DNA from: Streptomyces regalis
GTDB lineage: Bacteria > Actinomycetota > Actinomycetes > Streptomycetales > Streptomycetaceae
Assembly (NCBI RefSeq): GCF_001509475.1
Contig: NZ_LLZG01000418.1
Coordinates: 33,748-70,291, forward strand
Direction: 5' to 3'
DNA: 36,544 nucleotides
Made by a program: the position numbers and the translations under genes
Shown here: positions 16,275 through 23,918 of the stretch, piece after piece
Layout: each line of letters starts with the position of its first letter
Numbering within the stretch: the first letter of the stretch is position 1
Notes under the pieces: model-generated
Told to the model about the DNA's origin: nothing
Seen by the model: only the letters and a program-made list of their open reading frames with translations
Database searches by the model: none

Positions 16275-17220
16275 GGGAACAGAGAATAGCGCTACCGCTC
16301 GACACTCGATAGCAGTCACCACCTCGGCCACGCCGAGCGCCGCGACCGCCCCGCCGACCAGGACGACCCTCCGCGGCACCCTGCAGGCCGCCCTCGGTGT
16401 CGCCGCTTTCTCCCTCACCTTCCCCGCCACCGCCTGGGGCCTGGAGGGTTTCGGCGCCTGGTCGCTGGTCGCCGTGCGCAGCGTGCTGGCCGCGCTGATC
16501 GCGGGCGGCTGTCTGCTCGCCCTTCGCGTGCCGCTCCCCGCCCGCCGTCACTGGGCGGGCCTCGCGGTGGTCGCCGGCGGAGTGGTCGTCGGCTTCCCCC
16601 TGCTCACCACACTCGCGCTCAAGACGTCCACCACCGCGCACGCCGCCGTGGTGGTCGGTCTGCTCCCGCTCACCACCGCTCTGTTCTCCGCCCTGCGCGT
16701 AGGCACCCGCCCCTCCCGCACCTTCTGGACCGCGGCGCTCGCGGGCGCGGCCGCGGTGATCGCCTTCACCGTGCAGCAGAGCGGCGGCGCCCTGACCACC
16801 GCCGACCTGTACCTCTTCGCGGCGCTGCTGGTCTGCGCGGCCGGCTACACCGAGGGCGGCCGGCTGGCCCGCGTCATGCCGGGCTGGCAGGTGATCGGCT
16901 GGGCGCTGGTGCTGTGTCTGCCGCTGAGCGCGCCGGCCGCCGTACTGGCACTGTCGTACGAGCCCGTCCACCTGACCTGGCACGGCGTGACCGGACTGCT
17001 GTGGGTCGCGGCGGGCTCGCAGTTCCTCGGCCTGGTCGTCTGGTACCGGGGCATGGCGGCGATCGGCATCCCGAAGGCCAGCCAGTTGCAGTTGGCCCAA
17101 CCCCTGCTCACACTGGTGTGGTCGGTGCTGCTGCTGGGTGAGCACCTGACAGTGGCCGCCCCGCTGACGGCCGCGGCGGTGCTCGTGTGCATCGCCGTGA
17201 CCCAGCGGGCACGTGGCTGA
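16273..17220 (+). CDS. EamA/DMT-family transporter
   Basis: A 315-residue integral membrane protein with about ten hydrophobic helices in two EamA repeats (about residues 33-165 and 175-312). Examples are AALGVAAFSLTFPATAWG, SLVAVRSVLAALIAGG, VVGLLPLTTALFSALRVG and QLQLAQPLLTLVWSVLLLGEHL. Members export amino acids, metabolites or drugs. ATG 16273 is the first in-frame start and gives a 28-residue polar leader; translation might begin later, but no other ATG or GTG was seen before the first helix. The divergent MocR regulator probably controls it, and the substrate would then be the regulator's ligand or a related compound. Confidence 0.88.
   Translation: MGTENSATARHSIAVTTSATPSAATAPPTRTTLRGTLQAALGVAAFSLTFPATAWGLEGFGAWSLVAVRSVLAALIAGGCLLALRVPLPARRHWAGLAVVAGGVVVGFPLLTTLALKTSTTAHAAVVVGLLPLTTALFSALRVGTRPSRTFWTAALAGAAAVIAFTVQQSGGALTTADLYLFAALLVCAAGYTEGGRLARVMPGWQVIGWALVLCLPLSAPAAVLALSYEPVHLTWHGVTGLLWVAAGSQFLGLVVWYRGMAAIGIPKASQLQLAQPLLTLVWSVLLLGEHLTVAAPLTAAAVLVCIAVTQRARG
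16286..16313. promoter_or_regulatory. candidate MocR operator
   Basis: Direct repeats ATAGC at 16286-16290 and 16309-16313 lie 23 nt apart; the first belongs to the perfect palindrome TAGCGCTA (16287-16294). MocR proteins commonly bind direct repeats about two helical turns apart. The site falls just inside the annotated transporter start, which suggests the transporter might start later than annotated. Confidence 0.4.
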
Positions 17221-17314
17221 GCGGGCCCTGACGACCCACTTCCAACCACCGCTCCGCGCCGTAGACTCAAGGCCACGGACCGCTGCTCCCGCACCTGGTG
17301 AGGAGGCCCAACAG

Positions 17315-17509
17315 ATGCGTGCAACCGTGGGCGACCAGCTTGTCCAGCACGGCAGGGTGGTCGGGCAACACGACAAGGTCGGCGAGATCGTCGAAGTCCT
17401 GGGCCAGGAGGGCAACCCTCCGTACCGCGTCCGCTTCGAGGACGGGCACGAGGGGCTGTGCTCCCCCGGCCCGGACACCGAGATCCGCCACAGGAACACG
17501 ACGAAGTAG
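17315..17509 (+). CDS. DUF1918 small protein
   Basis: A 64-residue basic/acidic protein of the DUF1918 family: RATVGDQLVQHG, VGEIVEVLGQEGNPPYRVRFEDGHEG, then a polar end. It has an SH3-like beta pattern, and members are short stand-alone actinobacterial proteins of unknown role. ATG 17315 follows GAGGAGG at about 17300-17306. A TAGACT element at 17262-17267 is a fair -10 box for this gene. It ends 22 nt before the convergent GHL10 gene. Confidence 0.85.
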   Translation: MRATVGDQLVQHGRVVGQHDKVGEIVEVLGQEGNPPYRVRFEDGHEGLCSPGPDTEIRHRNTTK

Positions 17510-17531
17510 CTCGGCGAACAGATCGAGCAGA

Positions 17532-18797
17532 TCAGCGCGGCGGAATCGCCGGCCGCCCGTAGTGGTCGGCGACCACCCGTGCCATCGCCCCGATCCGGTC
17601 GGCCGCCACGTCCTTCGCGGCGAAGAAGACGTGGCCGCGCGGCTCCACATGCTCCTTGGCCAGCGTGAGGTGCCGGGACAGCTCGGCCGGGTCCTGCCAG
17701 GCCGCGGGCTGCGCCGCATCACCGGCCTTGTACAGCGCCTCGCCGAGGTACAGCTTCGTGCGGCTGCCCCGCGCCACCTCCGCCCACCACGGCACGAGCT
17801 TGGCGTAGTCGGCGGCAGCGAAGTCGATGTTCCAGTACAGCTGCGGGCAGATGTAGTCGATCCAGCCCTCGCGGACCCACTTGCGGGTGTCCGCGTACAG
17901 GTCGTCGTATGTCTGCACGCCCGCCCGTGAGTCGGAGCCGAGTGGGTCGGTGGCGGCGTTGCGCCACACGCCGAACGGGCTGATGCCGAACTCCGTGGTG
18001 GGCCGGATCTTCCTGATGCCGGCCGCCATCTCCTGGACCAGCTGGTCGATGTTGTCCCGCCGCCAGTCGGCCCGGCTCGCGAAGTCGCCGCCGTAGCGGT
18101 CGTAGGCGTCGTTGTCGTCGAAGGTCTGGCCTGCCACCGGGTACGGGTAGAAGTAGTCGTCGAAGTGGACCGCGTCGACCGGATACCTCTCCACCGCGTC
18201 GAGCATCGCCTTCCGCACGAACGCCCGGACCTCGGGCAGGCCCGGGTTGTAGTAGAGCTTGCCGCCGTACGTCACCACCCAGTCCGGGTGCCGACGGGCG
18301 GGGTGGGATTCGGCCAGCCTGGTGGGGTCGGTGTGGTTGGCGATGCGGTACGGGTTGAACCAGGCGTGCAGCTGCAGACCGCGGGCGTGGGCCTCCTCGA
18401 CGGCCGTACCGAGCGGGTCCCAGCCGGGGTCCTCGCCCTGAGTGCCGGTGAGGACCTGCGACCACGGCTCGTACGGCGAGGGCCACAGGGCGTCGGCCGT
18501 GGGCCGTACCTGGAGGACGACCGTGTTCAGGCGGCTCTCCTCCGCGGCGTCCAGGTGGGCGATCAGCTCGGCGCACTGTTCGTCGGCGGTCAGCCCCTGC
18601 TTGGAGGGCCAGTCCCGGTTCGCCACGGTCGCCACCCACACACCGCGCATCTCGCGGGTCGCCCGTCGCCGGGCCGGCTTCGTCGTTCCGCCCGCCATGG
18701 CGGAACCGGCCGCCACCGCGCCGCTTCCCGCCACGAGTGCCGACAGGGCGGTCACCGAAAACGCCCGTCGTGACATCCGTGACTTTCGGTGCAGCAT
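17532..18797 (-). CDS. Tat-exported glycoside-hydrolase-like 10 (GHL10) protein
   Basis: A 421-residue secreted protein of the GHL10 (formerly DUF187) family. It starts with a twin-arginine signal (MSRRAFSVTAL, then a hydrophobic stretch to about residue 35). The barrel follows: REMRGVWVATVANRDWPS near 48, LNTVVLQVRPTADALWPS, HAWFNPYRIANH, DAVHFDDYFYPYP and YICPQLYWNIDFAAADY. Asp in HFDDYFYPYP and Glu/Asp near the strand ends are plausible catalytic acids. Family members are thought to cleave peptidoglycan or glycan chains; the substrate is not shown. ATG 18797 has GGAGG 8 nt upstream. A later ATG at 18776 (MSRRAF) would also keep the Tat motif. Confidence 0.87.
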   Translation of the reverse strand: MLHRKSRMSRRAFSVTALSALVAGSGAVAAGSAMAGGTTKPARRRATREMRGVWVATVANRDWPSKQGLTADEQCAELIAHLDAAEESRLNTVVLQVRPTADALWPSPYEPWSQVLTGTQGEDPGWDPLGTAVEEAHARGLQLHAWFNPYRIANHTDPTRLAESHPARRHPDWVVTYGGKLYYNPGLPEVRAFVRKAMLDAVERYPVDAVHFDDYFYPYPVAGQTFDDNDAYDRYGGDFASRADWRRDNIDQLVQEMAAGIRKIRPTTEFGISPFGVWRNAATDPLGSDSRAGVQTYDDLYADTRKWVREGWIDYICPQLYWNIDFAAADYAKLVPWWAEVARGSRTKLYLGEALYKAGDAAQPAAWQDPAELSRHLTLAKEHVEPRGHVFFAAKDVAADRIGAMARVVADHYGRPAIPPR

Positions 18798-18994
18798 CTC
18801 TTCGTACCTCCGTGTGCCGTGGTCAAGGGCCCACCCCGTGACAGATCCTTGCTTTCCGGATCGCCCCCGCGCATCAGCCTTTCATGAGGCACCCGAACGA
18901 TCGATCATGCTTCGCCGAAGGTAACGTGCAGGTTTGGAGCAGGCGCCGAACAACGGCGGTCCTGCCGCACTCGTGGACCAGCGAAGGGGTCGAT

Positions 18995-19867
18995 GTGACC
19001 GGCATCTCCGGAGATATTGCACGCGTCGGTGTGGTGGGCTGCGGCCAGATGGGAGCGGGCATCGCCGAGGTGTGCGCCCGCTCCGGGCTGGACGTGATGG
19101 TCGCCGAGACCACCGGCGAGGCCCTGGAGATCGGCCGTACCCGGCTGTTCACGTCCCTGGCCAAGGCGGCCGAGCGCGGCAAGATCAGCGAGGAGGAGCG
19201 GGACGCCACGCAGGCGCGGCTGTCCTTCACCACCGATCTGGGCGAGTTCGCCGACCGTGACCTGGTGATCGAGGCGGTCGTGGAGAACGAGCAGGTGAAG
19301 ACCGAGATCTTCCAGGTGCTCGACCAGGTCGTGACCCGCCCTGACGCGATCCTGGCCTCCAACACCTCCTCGATCCCGCTGGTGAGGCTGGCGGTCGCCA
19401 CCTCGCGCCCCGACCAGGTCGTCGGCATCCACTTCTTCAACCCGGCCCCGGTGCAGAAGCTCGTCGAGCTGATCCCGGCCCTCACCACCTCCGAGGGCAC
19501 GCTCGCCCGGGCCCAGCAGTTCGCCGAGAAGCTGCTCGGCAAGCACGCCATCCGCGCCCAGGACCGGTCCGGCTTCGTGGTGAACGCGCTGCTCATCCCC
19601 TACCTCCTCTCGGCGATCCGGATGTTCGAGTCGGGCATCGCCAGCCGCGAGGACATCGACAACGGCATGGAACTCGGCTGCGCCCACCCGATGGGCCCGC
19701 TGAAGCTGTCCGACCTGATCGGTCTCGACACGGTCGCCTCCGTGGCGCAGAGCATGTACGACGAGTTCAAGGAGCCGCTGTACGCCGCTCCCCCGCTGCT
19801 GCAGCGCATGGTCGACGCGGGCCGGCTCGGCCGCAAGACCGGATCCGGCTTCTACACCTACGGCTGA
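18995..19867 (+). CDS. 3-hydroxybutyryl/3-hydroxyacyl-CoA dehydrogenase
   Basis: A 290-residue NAD(P)-dependent dehydrogenase that interconverts acetoacetyl-CoA and 3-hydroxybutyryl-CoA. The Rossmann motif is GCGQMG at 15-20. Active-site residues are Ser122-Asn123 (SNTSS), catalytic His146 in GIHFFNP and Asn197 in FVVNALL. The C-terminal dimer domain ends in GRKTGSGFYTYG. GTG 18995 was chosen because AAGGGG lies at 18984-18989 and the Rossmann strand begins ten residues later. The frame's earlier ATG at 18884 adds 37 residues unlike the family and is rejected. The gene stands alone, ended by a strong hairpin. It could serve butyrate metabolism, polyhydroxyalkanoate turnover or the ethylmalonyl-CoA pathway. 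Confidence 0.93.
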   Translation: MTGISGDIARVGVVGCGQMGAGIAEVCARSGLDVMVAETTGEALEIGRTRLFTSLAKAAERGKISEEERDATQARLSFTTDLGEFADRDLVIEAVVENEQVKTEIFQVLDQVVTRPDAILASNTSSIPLVRLAVATSRPDQVVGIHFFNPAPVQKLVELIPALTTSEGTLARAQQFAEKLLGKHAIRAQDRSGFVVNALLIPYLLSAIRMFESGIASREDIDNGMELGCAHPMGPLKLSDLIGLDTVASVAQSMYDEFKEPLYAAPPLLQRMVDAGRLGRKTGSGFYTYG

Positions 19868-19897
19868 TTACAGTCCGTCAGATTCCGGCCAAGTACA

Positions 19898-19928
19898 CGG
19901 GCCCGGCACCGAGAGGGTGCCGGGCCCG
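19898..19928 (+). terminator. 13-bp hairpin terminator
   Basis: CGGGCCCGGCACC at 19898-19910 pairs with GGTGCCGGGCCCG at 19916-19928 around GAGAG. It lies 31 nt after the hydroxyacyl-CoA dehydrogenase stop codon. No T-run follows. Confidence 0.85.
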
Positions 19929-20060
19929 CGCCATTCACACACCGTGTGCGCTCCGGGCTCGCATATGCCCCTCGCACACTCTCCCCATGCGTCCACCAGG
20001 CGAGTTCACTTTCCCTGCGCATGCCAGGGATTGAAGATGACTACGGAAAGGAGCGGACTC

Positions 20061-20318
20061 GTGACCGCCGATCCCGAGCATCCCGTCGTACAAGGAGAAG
20101 TCGCAGAGTTACGACGTCGCCTGGACGTCGCCTACGCCCGCGTGGAGGGCGGGCTGGCTCTGCTCACGCACCGCACCGAGGAGACCGCCAAGGAACTCGA
20201 CGAGCTGAACACCCGGATCCACACACTTGAACACGCGCGCTGGCCGCTGCCCGCGGTCGCCGCCCTCACCGCCGTGGGTGCGCTCGTCGTGGCGATCTGG
20301 CAGGTAGTCGGGCATTAG
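20061..20318 (+). CDS. small coiled-coil protein with C-terminal membrane anchor
   Basis: An 85-residue protein I do not recognise by family. Residues about 10-55 are charged and heptad-like (EVAELRRRLDVAYARVEGG, then RTEETAKELDELNTRIHTLEHA), suggesting a coiled coil. Residues about 59-82 (LPAVAALTAVGALVVAIWQVV) form one membrane helix, giving a tail-anchored layout. GTG 20061 is preferred because AAAGGAG is at 20047-20053; the ATG at 20037 in the same frame lacks such a site. Proteins of this shape occur in actinophages and plasmids as well as chromosomes, but no other phage feature is nearby. It is flanked by the dehydrogenase terminator and a convergent Nudix gene. Confidence 0.7.
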   Translation: MTADPEHPVVQGEVAELRRRLDVAYARVEGGLALLTHRTEETAKELDELNTRIHTLEHARWPLPAVAALTAVGALVVAIWQVVGH

Positions 20319-20372
20319 ATCCGGAGATCCGGAGGTCGGGAGATCCGGGACGTCACATCAGGGCAAGACGTC

Positions 20373-20903
20373 CTACCCGAGCCTGAGATGGTGCAGCAGC
20401 AGTAACGCGGCCGCCATGTTGGCGGCCGGGACCTCCCCACGGGCGACCATGTCGGGGACGAGCTTGAGCGGGACCCATTCCCGGCGGTCCGACTCGAAGT
20501 CGTCCACGGGATGCCCGACGTACTCGCCCTCGTCGGCCCAGTAGATGTGGTGCCGGGCGTCGGTGAGCCCGTTGGAGGGCTCCACGCTCATGAGGTGGTG
20601 CAGGGGTCCCGGCCGCCAGCCGGTCTCCTCCTCGAGTTCCCTGGCGGCCGCGCGGACGATGTCCTCGCCGTCCTCGACGACGCCCGCCGCGAGTTCCCAC
20701 CCCCAGCTGTCGGTGATGAAACGGTGGCGCCACAGGAGGAGGACTTCATTGGCCTCGTTGACCACCGTGGCCACGGCGACCGGCCGCAGCCGTATGAGGA
20801 AGTGATCCAGGTGCCGGCCGTCCGGCAGTTCCACATCTGCCAGGTTGACGGTGAACCAGCGGTTTTCATACACAGTTTGTTCGTTCTGTTTCGTCCACTG
20901 CAC
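20373..20903 (-). CDS. Nudix hydrolase (ADP-ribose pyrophosphatase-like)
   Basis: A 176-residue Nudix protein. The box runs from Gly74 to Trp96 with the full pattern G-x5-E80-x7-R88-E89-L-x-E92-E93-x-G95. The N-terminus (QTVYENRWFTVNLADVELPDGR) is typical of ADP-ribose or nucleoside-diphosphate-sugar pyrophosphatases. GTG 20903 was chosen because AAGGTGG lies just upstream; the long frame above it is a shadow of the TPR regulator. It is 86 nt downstream of that regulator on the same strand, so either its own promoter or read-through is possible. The exact substrate is not readable. Confidence 0.9.
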   Translation of the reverse strand: MQWTKQNEQTVYENRWFTVNLADVELPDGRHLDHFLIRLRPVAVATVVNEANEVLLLWRHRFITDSWGWELAAGVVEDGEDIVRAAARELEEETGWRPGPLHHLMSVEPSNGLTDARHHIYWADEGEYVGHPVDDFESDRREWVPLKLVPDMVARGEVPAANMAAALLLLHHLRLG

Positions 20904-20989
20904 GGTTCTGCCACCTTCCGTCGAGTAAGTGGCAATATCGCAGCAGGGACTATGAAGGTGTCTGTGTACGAGTACCAGCCCGCACCGGC

Positions 20990-22330
20990 CTAAAGCGGTA
21001 CGCGCAGCGCCCCGTCGATGAGTTCGGCGGCCTCGGAGGTGCCCGCGCAACCGCTGCGCACCAGGTATTCGCGCACCGCCCGGAGTCTGTCGCGCAGGCG
21101 CTGGGACTCCATTCCCCGGGCCTGCTCGGCCATCTGCACCGCGGTGGCCACCGCCTTGTCGGCATGGCCCTGACGCAGCTCGATCGTGCTGAGCATGGCG
21201 AGCCGGTGCACCCGGCCGCGGTCGTGGGCGGGATTGTCGACGGCGGCCGCGGCATGCTCCCCCGCTGCGGCCAGCTCCCCGAGGCTGAGCAGCGCCTCCG
21301 CCACCTGGACGTTGACGAGTCCGGGCTGGACATAGCCCGTTTCGTCGGGTTCGTATCCGCGGCGGATGCGTTCGGCGGCCTGCTCGGCACGCCGGATGCA
21401 GGACAGGGCGCTCGTGCCGTCGCCGAGGTGGGCGTACGCCTTCGCCTGCATCGCGTACAGGTCGGAGGCGAGGGCCGGGGTGATGTGCTTGCCGGCGGCC
21501 CGCAGCGCGGCCTCCGCGAAGGCGACAGCCTGCCGGAACTCCCGCATGAACAGCGACTGGTTGACGAGCAGGGCGATCACATACGCGCCCAACCCCCGGT
21601 CCCCACTGGCCTTCGCGAGCCGCAGCGCCTGATGGAAGTAGCGCTGGGCGAGCCCGTGCGCGTCGGAGTCGTACGCGCAGATCCCGGCGACCGCCACCAA
21701 CCCGCCCGTGGCCCGGTGCAGTTGACGCCCCGTGGCGTCGGTGTAGCTGCCGCGCAGCAACGGCGCCGCCTCGGCATTGAGGAATCCGACGATCCGGGTG
21801 CGGGTCGCTATGCCGCCCGCCTTCCGGTACATCTGCTCGTAGTGGGTGCGCGCGGCACGCAGCATCTCGATGTCGGCGGAGGTGACCCGATGCCGGCCGC
21901 CGCGCGACACATCCACATCCTCGGGCGGATTCTCCCACTCCCACACGGGCATGACGGCGGGCGTGCCGGTGACCGCGGGCGCGCCCAGGATGTGGGGCCG
22001 CTGCTGCTCGTCGGAGCGCCACAGCGCGGTGGCCCGCTCCACGAAGCCGGACAGCGAGGTGGTGTGCGCGGCCGACGGGTCGCCGGGTACGCCGAGGCCG
22101 ATGTCGTCGAGCGTGACCGTACGGTGCAGCCGGGCCGCGAGCACCTCGCAGATCAGGTCGGGCACCTGGCCGCGCGGCCGCTGACCCTTCAACCAACGTG
22201 CGACGGCGGTGTGTTCGTATCTCAGAGCGAGCCCGCGCGCCCGCCCCGCCTGGTTCACATGTGCGGCCAGCCCCGCGTGCGAGACCCCGGCCTCGTCCAG
22301 GATCGCGTCGAGCAGAGTGTTGGGCTGCAT
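20990..22330 (-). CDS. NsdA-like regulator: helix-turn-helix plus TPR domain
   Basis: A 446-residue cytoplasmic protein. Residues about 1-80 look like the divergent helix-turn-helix of the Streptomyces NsdA type (NTLLDAILDEAGVSHAGLAAHVN, then YEHTAVARWLKGQRPRG and VPDLICEVLAARL). The rest is helical with repeated TPR-like units (AQRYFHQALRLAKASGD, AVAFAEAALRAAGKH, LASDLYAMQAKAYAHLGD, VNVQVAEALLSLGELAAAGEHA). NsdA proteins affect sporulation and antibiotic production; the target here is unknown. ATG 22330 begins the family-like sequence with GGGGGG upstream. A putative -10 TACTCT (22365-22360) and a perfect palindrome covering the -35 region suggest autoregulation. Confidence 0.82.
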   Translation of the reverse strand: MQPNTLLDAILDEAGVSHAGLAAHVNQAGRARGLALRYEHTAVARWLKGQRPRGQVPDLICEVLAARLHRTVTLDDIGLGVPGDPSAAHTTSLSGFVERATALWRSDEQQRPHILGAPAVTGTPAVMPVWEWENPPEDVDVSRGGRHRVTSADIEMLRAARTHYEQMYRKAGGIATRTRIVGFLNAEAAPLLRGSYTDATGRQLHRATGGLVAVAGICAYDSDAHGLAQRYFHQALRLAKASGDRGLGAYVIALLVNQSLFMREFRQAVAFAEAALRAAGKHITPALASDLYAMQAKAYAHLGDGTSALSCIRRAEQAAERIRRGYEPDETGYVQPGLVNVQVAEALLSLGELAAAGEHAAAAVDNPAHDRGRVHRLAMLSTIELRQGHADKAVATAVQMAEQARGMESQRLRDRLRAVREYLVRSGCAGTSEAAELIDGALRVPL

Positions 22331-22376
22331 GTATGCCCCCCGGATGGCTCGGTGCCGACAGAGTAGTGCGAACCGT

Positions 22377-22393
22377 TTCACACGGGGTGTGAA
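22377..22393. promoter_or_regulatory. palindromic operator upstream of the NsdA-like gene
   Basis: TTCACAC-GGG-GTGTGAA is a perfect 7-3-7 palindrome. On the minus strand it lies 11 nt upstream of the TACTCT -10 candidate at 22365-22360, so it covers the -35 region. It is the only such site in this 276-nt gap (22331-22606). Repression by the gene's own product or another regulator is inferred. Confidence 0.55.
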
Positions 22394-22606
22394 CGGAGTA
22401 CGCGAATCCGCAGCGTGCGCGCACTGTTGCGGAGAGTTTCCACCCGGTTGACTGAAATGCCTCGCAAGAGGCCGGCCGGGCCGCCGGCTCCCCCTCGTAC
22501 AGTGCGGCGGCCCGCATCCGCGCCGTCCGCCCAGCTGCCTGCCCGACACTCCGTGGCTGGGCGGATGGCCGCCGCCGACTTGGCCGTGCGACCGAACGCC
22601 GTTGTG

Positions 22607-23677
22607 TCAAAGGTGGTTGGTCGGCTGCGGGTTCGTTGTGGCTGGTCGCGCCCCGGCGGCGGAGCCGCCTATGTCACGGCCCCGCGCCCCTGAAGGTTGG
22701 CTGCACTTGAGCCTGGTTCGGTCGTTCCGTAGGACCAGTAGCGCTATGTCGTCTGCCTGCCTTCCCCTTGTGTGGCGGAGGACGGCCGTGAACAGGGTGC
22801 GCAGGATCGTCTGCGGTGTGATCGGGTGGTGGCGTACGGCTTCGACGAGCGCCGCCTGCAGGGGAAAGAACCGCCCTCTCGTGTCCCTCGCGTCCTCGAC
22901 ACCGTCCGTGTACAGGACGAGCGAGTCCCCGGACAGGAGAGAGCCGCAGGGCAGCGGGGTCAGTTCGGCCGGGAGCGGGAACGGGCCCAGCGGTGGGAGG
23001 GGGTCGGTGCCGGCCAGGGGTTCGACGGTCGTGCCGGTCAGCAGATACGGCCAGGGGTGACCGCAGTTGAGGGCGGAGATCTCGCCGTTCCGGCCGATCT
23101 CCAGCAGCAGTACGGTGACGAACTCCTCGGCGACCGGGTCGTCGCGCGACCGCTCGCGCAGGTGCCGGGCCAGGGCACGGTCCAGTCTGCGCAGCACCCG
23201 GCCCAGGTCGGGTTCGTCGTGGACGGCCTCGCGGAAGCTGCCGAGGACTGCGGCGACCGTGCCCATGGCGGCGATGCCATGGCCGCGTACGTCGCCCATC
23301 ACCGCCCGTACGCCGTGCTCGGTGGCGATGACCTCGTACAGGTCACCGCCGACACAGGCACTGCGATCCGCGGAGAGCTGGGCGGCGGCGACGTTCAGCC
23401 CGTCGATGCGGGCGGGCAGCGGCCGCAGCAGCGCGCTCTGCGCGGCACCGGCAACCTTCCGGACCTGCCGGAGCTCACGCAGCAACACCTGTCGGACGTG
23501 GAGGATCAGCCCCGTGCCGACGGCGAAGAAGACGGCGCTGGTGACGATCCGAGCGCCGAGACTGCCCTGCTGGGCCAGCGGGCAGGCCAGCTTGTACGTG
23601 ATCGCCATCGCGCCCCAGGCGGTGGGCAGCCCCATCGCCAGCACCTTGCGGGGAACCCGAGCCTTGAAGCGGAACAT
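22607..23677 (-). CDS. membrane-anchored SpoIIE/PP2C-type serine phosphatase
   Basis: A 356-residue phosphatase. Two membrane helices lie at about 12-33 (VLAMGLPTAWGAMAITYKLA) and 43-65 (IVTSAVFFAVGTGLILHV). A short coiled linker follows, then the PP2C/SpoIIE domain from about 90 to 320 with metal-binding Asp in CVGGDLYEV, VMGDVRGHG, SLVLYTDGVED and ADDIALLVL. Such enzymes dephosphorylate anti-anti-sigma factors in Streptomyces; its partner is unknown. ATG 23677 begins the membrane segment with a G-rich site upstream. The last 27 residues (330-356, GARGRD onward) and the stop region are encoded by a dispersed repeat at 22618-22692. The natural C-terminus of relatives probably ends near NDRTRLK. 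It is flanked by inverted repeat copies on both sides. Confidence 0.85.
   Translation of the reverse strand: MFRFKARVPRKVLAMGLPTAWGAMAITYKLACPLAQQGSLGARIVTSAVFFAVGTGLILHVRQVLLRELRQVRKVAGAAQSALLRPLPARIDGLNVAAAQLSADRSACVGGDLYEVIATEHGVRAVMGDVRGHGIAAMGTVAAVLGSFREAVHDEPDLGRVLRRLDRALARHLRERSRDDPVAEEFVTVLLLEIGRNGEISALNCGHPWPYLLTGTTVEPLAGTDPLPPLGPFPLPAELTPLPCGSLLSGDSLVLYTDGVEDARDTRGRFFPLQAALVEAVRHHPITPQTILRTLFTAVLRHTRGRQADDIALLVLRNDRTRLKCSQPSGARGRDIGGSAAGARPATTNPQPTNHL
22618..22692 (-). repeat. long dispersed Streptomyces repeat, copy 1
   Basis: Read on the minus strand it begins CAGGGGCGCGGGGCCGTG, has the core GCGGC-TCC-GCCGC, then GGGCGCGACCAGCCACAA and ends near CCCGCAGCCGACC. It aligns almost base for base with 23820-23897 on the plus strand. 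The palindromic core can form a hairpin. This copy encodes the C-terminal tail of the SpoIIE phosphatase. Confidence 0.8.
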
Positions 23678-23819
23678 GCCGATGGCCCCCCAATAGGCCC
23701 TGACAACGCAGACGGACCGACCTCGAAAGGCCGGTCCGATTCTGTCGAGAGATGACCCGGAAGTACCAGATCACCCAGAGAAGTCACCCTATTGAGTGAG
23801 GTGACTGCAACGCCCGATG

Positions 23820-23897
23820 CAGGGGCGCGGGACTGTGTCGATATGCGGCTCCGCCGCGTGGGCGCGACCAGCCACGATGAAACCCGCAGCCGGCAAA
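23820..23897 (+). repeat. long dispersed Streptomyces repeat, copy 2
   Basis: Begins CAGGGGCGCGGGACTGTG, has the core GCGGC-TCC-GCCGC, then GTGGGCGCGACCAGCCACG, and ends with ACCCGCAGCCGGC. It is inverted relative to copy 1 and lies 21 nt beyond the pheT stop codon in non-coding sequence. Elements of this sequence recur between genes across Streptomyces chromosomes as far as I recall. Confidence 0.8.
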
Positions 23898-23918
23898 CGG
23901 CACAGTCCCCCGCGGCGA

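Noticed and set aside
18844..18862. GATCC/GGATC dyad in the gap between GHL10 and the hydroxyacyl-CoA dehydrogenase
   Set aside because: Only 5 bp per arm with a 9-nt spacer, and no other promoter element nearby; too weak to call as an operator.
20952..20993. Plus-strand 13-codon ORF (MKVSVYEYQPAPA) in the gap between the Nudix and NsdA-like genes
   Set aside because: It lies in the probable promoter region of the minus-strand Nudix gene, has only a weak ribosome-binding site, and its stop overlaps the other gene's stop. Without conservation data it is not supported.
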